56,404 bases of DNA from Nitrospiria bacterium (GTDB lineage Bacteria > Nitrospirota > Nitrospiria > DASWJH01). Every line of letters starts with the position of its first letter. Positions within the stretch are counted from its first letter, which is position 1. Under the pieces are notes generated by a model. That model was not told the DNA's origin and did no database searches. It saw only the letters and a list, made by a program, of their open reading frames with translations. Both the position numbers and the translations under genes were made by a program. The stretch covers positions 1 to 56,404 of the forward strand of contig DASWJH010000076.1 in assembly GCA_036397255.1 (NCBI GenBank), read 5' to 3'. Shown piece after piece: positions 52,575 through 56,404 of the stretch.

Positions 52575-54521
52575 ATGTTTGTTGATATTGGTAATTTTGC
52601 CGTTGTAACAGCGCTGGTTTTGTCTTTGGTGGGAATCGTAACACCCATCATTGGCCTCAAAACCAAAAACCCTGCCTGGGTCCAGGCCGGGCGACAAGCG
52701 GTTACCCTCATTTTCTTTCTGTTGTCCATCGGAATGATTTCTCTTGTTTTTGCCTTTGTAACAAGAGATTTTTCCGTGAAATATGTGATGGCCACCTCCA
52801 ACAGCCGGCTTCCTTGGTTTTACACCGTTGCGGCACTTTGGGGGGGGCATGAAGGCTCTTTATTACTTTGGGTTTGGATTTTGGCAACTTTTTGTACGGT
52901 GGCCGCATGGCTTCACTGGAGAACCCAACCCGCGATCATACCCTATCTTTTATCTATCCAGTCTTTGGTTATGTTTGGGTTCCTTTCGCTTATTGTATTT
53001 CTTTCTAACCCATTTGATCGAATCTTTCCGGTTCCACTAGAGGGAAAGGATTTAAATCCACTCCTTCAGGATCCTGCCATGGTGGTTCATCCGCCACTTC
53101 TTTATCTTGGATACGTTGGATTTTCCATTCCTTTTGCCTTTGCCATGGCGGCTCTTCTTTCAGGGCGTTTAGGAGAAGAATGGTTAAAGGTAACTCAACG
53201 ATGGACTCTTTTTGCTTGGTTTATGTTAACGGCCGGAATTATGATGGGGGGGTATTGGGCCTATTACGAGTTGGGGTGGGGGGGGTATTGGGGTTGGGAT
53301 CCCGTTGAGAACGCATCCTTCATGCCCTGGCTGGTGGGAACGGCCTTTCTTCATTCGGTCATGGTTCAAGAAAAACGAAAGATGTTTAAAGTTTGGAATA
53401 TCTTTTTAATTATTGTGACCTTCTCTCTTTCCTTAATCGGAACTTTCCTGGTCCGTAGTGGGGTTCTCTCTTCTGTACATACCTTTGCCACCGATCCAGG
53501 CCGGGGTCTTTATATTCTTGCCTTTTTAACGGTGATTTTGGGTTTTTCTTTTGGGACACTGATTCTGCGTTCCCATAAATTAAAAAGCGAGGTGGAGTTA
53601 GATTCGGTTGTTTCCAGGGAATCGATGTTTCTTTTTAATAACCTTTTTTTTCTCATTGCCATGGTTACGGTTTTTCTTGGAACGTTATACCCGCTTTTGG
53701 TTGAAACCCTTCAGGCCAGCAAGGTTTCGGTGGGGCCTCCTTACTATAATGCTGTTTTTATGCCCATTGCACTAGGATTGGTTTTATTAATGGGGATTGC
53801 CCCTTCAATTTCTTGGCGAAAGGCTTCGGGGGAAAATATCCGGAAAAACTTTTTGATTCCATCCCTTGTGGCCTTGGTGGGTTTAATCGTGGGTTGGGGA
53901 GTAGGGGTACGGAATGCCTACGCATTAGCGGGGGTCACTGTGGTAAGCTTTGTGGCGGCAACTATTTTTATTGATTTTGGGAAAGTCTCTTCCTTTTGGG
54001 CAAAGCGTAATCAGGTTCATTTTCTAAAGGGGTTGACCACTGCTTTTTCTAAAAATCAGCGCCGGTATGCAGGCTTAGTGACCCACTTTGGCGTCTTGGT
54101 CTTAATTATGGGAATCATCGCCTCCACTATCTATCAGACCGAAAAAGTGGTTCCTATGAAAATAGGTGATCAACTTCAGTTAAAGCAGTACACCCTGACC
54201 ATGGTGGATCTGCGGGAAGTACAAGGCCCAAACTGGACCGCCCAGGAGGGAGCTTTTGATGTATACCGGGGGGAGACTTTTATTACCACCCTGCATCCTC
54301 AAAAGCGGATTTATCCGGACTCCCAGACTCCCACTACGGAATCTGCAATTTATACCATACGCCTGGGCCACCTTTTTTTAACCATGCCGGAAATATCTCC
54401 TGAAGGGGTCATTGTGAGGGCGTTGGTTAACCCACTGGTTCTTTTGGTTTGGATAGGTGGGGGAATTATGGGTTTAGGCGTTTTATTGAATATTTTCCGG
54501 CCCAGAAGGGAGCCGACGTGA
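52575..54521 (+). CDS. ccmF: cytochrome c heme lyase subunit CcmF
   Basis: A 648-aa polytopic membrane protein (about 13-15 helices) that attaches heme to apocytochrome c. The WWD heme-handling motif is in GGYWGWDPVENASFMPWL (about 230-247). Also GGHEGSLLLWVW near residue 90. Length is typical for CcmF. It overlaps ccmG by four bases (GTGA). Confidence 0.97.
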   Translation: MFVDIGNFAVVTALVLSLVGIVTPIIGLKTKNPAWVQAGRQAVTLIFFLLSIGMISLVFAFVTRDFSVKYVMATSNSRLPWFYTVAALWGGHEGSLLLWVWILATFCTVAAWLHWRTQPAIIPYLLSIQSLVMFGFLSLIVFLSNPFDRIFPVPLEGKDLNPLLQDPAMVVHPPLLYLGYVGFSIPFAFAMAALLSGRLGEEWLKVTQRWTLFAWFMLTAGIMMGGYWAYYELGWGGYWGWDPVENASFMPWLVGTAFLHSVMVQEKRKMFKVWNIFLIIVTFSLSLIGTFLVRSGVLSSVHTFATDPGRGLYILAFLTVILGFSFGTLILRSHKLKSEVELDSVVSRESMFLFNNLFFLIAMVTVFLGTLYPLLVETLQASKVSVGPPYYNAVFMPIALGLVLLMGIAPSISWRKASGENIRKNFLIPSLVALVGLIVGWGVGVRNAYALAGVTVVSFVAATIFIDFGKVSSFWAKRNQVHFLKGLTTAFSKNQRRYAGLVTHFGVLVLIMGIIASTIYQTEKVVPMKIGDQLQLKQYTLTMVDLREVQGPNWTAQEGAFDVYRGETFITTLHPQKRIYPDSQTPTTESAIYTIRLGHLFLTMPEISPEGVIVRALVNPLVLLVWIGGGIMGLGVLLNIFRPRREPT

Positions 54522-55075
54522 TCCGTTTTTGGCATATTGTTTTGGTGGTTTGTTTTTTTGGTCTGATCACCCTTTTTTACAAAGGATTGTGGGGGGACCC
54601 TCGAAGTATTCCAACCATATTGGTTGGGACCCAAGCCCCAAATTTTTCAGGGCCGGAGGTGGGAACCGAAACGTCGATTTCTTTAAGTGATTATCAGGGA
54701 AAAGTTGTCATGGTCAACTTTTGGGCCTCCTGGTGTTTAGAATGTCGCTATGAGCATGAAAATCTTCTGGCTATTCAAGACCGGTTTGGAGGAAACCCGG
54801 ATTTTGTCATGCTCGGTATCAATTATCAGGACAAAGAAAAAGATGCCCTGGAATACCTTGGGATCCACGGAAGCAACTTCAGACATGTGCGGGATGTGAA
54901 GGGGGCTATTTCCATCGATTTTGGGGTTTATGGGGTTCCCGAAACGTTTGTGTTTGACCAACAAGGAATCATTCGTTTTAAGTTTGTGGGGCCCATTATG
55001 GGTGCTACCTATACCCACGTTGTTGAAAATGTTCTTCAACCCTTATTAAGAAAAGAAACTCCTTCCGTTTCATGA
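54518..55075 (+). CDS. ccmG: thiol:disulfide interchange protein CcmG (DsbE type)
   Basis: A 185-aa membrane-anchored thioredoxin (single N-terminal helix, then WASWCLEC, Cys73 and Cys76). Keeps apocytochrome c or CcmH thiols reduced for heme attachment. The active site is CLEC rather than the usual CxPC, with ECR following, which may alter redox potential. The GTG start lies inside the ccmF stop, AAGGGAG six nt upstream. CcdA (34521-35264) is the likely source of electrons. Confidence 0.93.
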   Translation: MIRFWHIVLVVCFFGLITLFYKGLWGDPRSIPTILVGTQAPNFSGPEVGTETSISLSDYQGKVVMVNFWASWCLECRYEHENLLAIQDRFGGNPDFVMLGINYQDKEKDALEYLGIHGSNFRHVRDVKGAISIDFGVYGVPETFVFDQQGIIRFKFVGPIMGATYTHVVENVLQPLLRKETPSVS

Positions 55076-55545
55076 TTTGGATCCTTCCTTTCATTATTTT
55101 TTCCTCTTTTACCTTTCCGATCGTATCGATGGGAAATGTGATTGATGAAAGAAAAATTGATCTTCAAGTCCGGGATTTAGCCAAAACCCTTCGCTGCGCG
55201 GTTTGTCAGAATGAGTCCATTTGGGAATCCAATGCAGAATTGGCCAAGCAGATGCGGGCGATTATTCGGGAGCGGTTGGAGAAAGGGGAATCTACCGAAG
55301 ACATTCGTGCCTATTTTTTAAGCCGGTATGGGGATTACATCCTTTTGAAACCTCAAAAAAAGGGTCTCAATTGGCTATTATGGGGTGGTCCATTCCTCCT
55401 TCTTTTGGTGGGTGGGGTGATTCTCTACCGAACCTTGGGGAAATGGGTTAGGGAGACCCAGAAAGAAAAGCCAGAAGGGGTTCCCTCTATCGATGAATCC
55501 TCACGCAAACGGATCGACCAGGAACTACGGAAATTCCGAGAATAA
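55072..55545 (+). CDS. ccmH: cytochrome c maturation protein CcmH
   Basis: A 157-aa protein. N-terminal signal-like segment, then the conserved LRCAVCQNESI motif (Cys42 and Cys45), which binds and reduces apocytochrome c, then a C-terminal membrane anchor (about 102-123). It overlaps ccmG by four bases. CcmI follows 14 bp later. Confidence 0.95.
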   Translation: MIWILPFIIFSSFTFPIVSMGNVIDERKIDLQVRDLAKTLRCAVCQNESIWESNAELAKQMRAIIRERLEKGESTEDIRAYFLSRYGDYILLKPQKKGLNWLLWGGPFLLLLVGGVILYRTLGKWVRETQKEKPEGVPSIDESSRKRIDQELRKFRE

Positions 55546-55559
55546 GGAGGGGAGGGTTC

Positions 55560-56404
55560 ATGTTTGTCATTGTAGTGGGTTCTCTGTTAGCCGGTACCGT
55601 TCTTTTTTTAGCCTACCCTTTTTTAAAGACCATTGAGGTGCAGGGGGACTTTATTCATGATCTTTCTGAAGATCAAGAAAAAATTGATTTAGAAATCGAA
55701 AAAGAATCCCTTCTTCATTCCCTATCCGAATTAGAAGATGAGAGGGTGCAGGGAAAATTTTCAGAAACTGATTATTTAAAATTAAAAGCCATCGATGAAT
55801 ATCGCTTCGCAAAAGTTCTCAACCGTCTGGATCAATTAACACCCCATTCTAAAACGGCTCCATTTGCCAAAAGTTCAAAAACACCCAATACCGCACCCGG
55901 TACGGGTTGGGCCTTTGCGGTTACCTTAGGTGTTTTGGTTATGGGGGGATCCGCGGGAATTTATTCTTTTTTACATTGGAAGGAAGGGCAAACCCGAAAT
56001 GCGGCTCAACCAATGGCCCAGGCTTCGATACCAGGCATGCCCAACCCTTTGGAAATGGTTGCCCGTTTAGAGGAGCGGTTAAAAGAGAACCCCAATGATC
56101 TCCAGGGACAAATTTTGGCGGGGCGCTCCTACCTGGCATTAAACCGGGTTGAGGAGGCAAAGAGGGCATGGGAAAAAGTGGTGGAATTGGATCCCAGAAA
56201 TCATGAAGCCCATTTTAATGTTGCAGTCATTCTCATTGAAACCGCTGAGACCGGCCAGCTGCCTAGCTATGAGAATGCCCTGACTCATTTGGAAAAGGCC
56301 TTGGTTAAATTTCCGAGGGAGCCCGCTCTTTTATGGTACAAAGGACTTGCTTTGGTACATCTTCAACGATTTTCAGAAGCCGATGAAAGTTGGACAACCG
56401 CTTT
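55560..56404 (+). CDS. ccmI: CcmI-like TPR protein (cut by window end)
   Basis: A reading frame of at least 281 codons runs off the right edge. N-terminal hydrophobic helix (about 1-20), a charged coiled segment (about 30-95; KESLLHSLSELEDERVQGK is the CcmI-type YxxALxEL-like part), a second membrane helix (about 117-137), and a TPR region from about residue 155 (LAGRSYLALNRVEEAKRAWEKVVELDP). CcmI captures apocytochrome c and hands it to CcmF/CcmH. Start ATG at 55560 follows a strong GGAGG. It is the last gene seen in this operon. Confidence 0.9.
   Translation, partial: MFVIVVGSLLAGTVLFLAYPFLKTIEVQGDFIHDLSEDQEKIDLEIEKESLLHSLSELEDERVQGKFSETDYLKLKAIDEYRFAKVLNRLDQLTPHSKTAPFAKSSKTPNTAPGTGWAFAVTLGVLVMGGSAGIYSFLHWKEGQTRNAAQPMAQASIPGMPNPLEMVARLEERLKENPNDLQGQILAGRSYLALNRVEEAKRAWEKVVELDPRNHEAHFNVAVILIETAETGQLPSYENALTHLEKALVKFPREPALLWYKGLALVHLQRFSEADESWTTA

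Overview
The window looks like chromosomal DNA from a Gram-negative (diderm) bacterium with a respiratory, cytochrome-rich metabolism. GC content is in the mid-40s per cent by eye. Diderm envelope: an Mla lipid-transport operon, a Ccm-type cytochrome c maturation operon, lipoproteins and a DegP/DegS-like protease. Gene content such as bifunctional nucleases, a ThiC plus archaeal-type Thi4 pair, an SdhB/HdrB-like pair, split transketolase, hemEHY and NadA is reminiscent of Nitrospirota or neighbouring deep-branching phyla (Nitrospinota, Methylomirabilota). That placement is an inference from gene content, not a proof. There are no phage genes, insertion sequences or CRISPR arrays that I can see; this is mostly a core-type region.

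Layout. 1-424: interspersed palindromic repeats, a bidirectional terminator and an initiator tRNA. 516-3519 (-): mlaE-mlaF-mlaD, with a long MlaD that appears to carry its own C-terminal outer-membrane barrel. 3919-5536 (+): two bifunctional-nuclease genes flanking a JAMM-motif protein. 5566-8582 (+): promoter, TPP riboswitch, terminator, thiC and a sulfide-type thi4. 8642-11731 (+): methyltransferase, DUF1015 protein and a ZntB-like transporter broken by one TGA. 12022-16181: TrpD2-like protein, aldehyde dehydrogenase, a degenerate HAD-like exported protein and a histidine-rich secreted protein. 16272-21790 (-): glutamate dehydrogenase, CDF metal exporter, patatin, agmatinase and class III aminotransferase, probably co-transcribed. 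22256-24356 (-): trmL, cspA with a structured 5' leader, and an unknown secreted protein.

24833-33561: ferredoxin-reductase-like protein, precorrin-2 dehydrogenase, thiamine-binding protein, cupin, nadA, a DRTGG protein, a GGDEF and an EAL protein (c-di-GMP turnover), a 2Fe-2S ferredoxin and a cytochrome c. 33929-36362 (+): TlpA lipoprotein, CcdA and a serine protease lipoprotein. 36395-39972 (-): zapA/zapB, moaB, an MsbA-like exporter and peptide deformylase. 40362-42151 (+): split transketolase. 42174-44796 (-): HdrB-like/SdhB-like pair and folE. 44953-56404 (+): one long gene string (MBL-fold protein, hemE, hemH, hemY, CMD protein, ccmA, ccmB, ccmC, a CcmE-like/CcmD-like fusion, ccmE, ccmF, ccmG, ccmH, and ccmI cut by the window edge) that joins heme synthesis to heme attachment on cytochromes c. 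CcdA upstream would supply reductant to CcmG.

Regulation: many transcription units start with a recognisable sigma-70-type promoter, and the spacer between TTGACA and the -10 box is repeatedly 18 bp rather than the usual 17. Coordinates of CDSs have been moved to the start codon best supported by a Shine-Dalgarno sequence where the longest frame looked too long.
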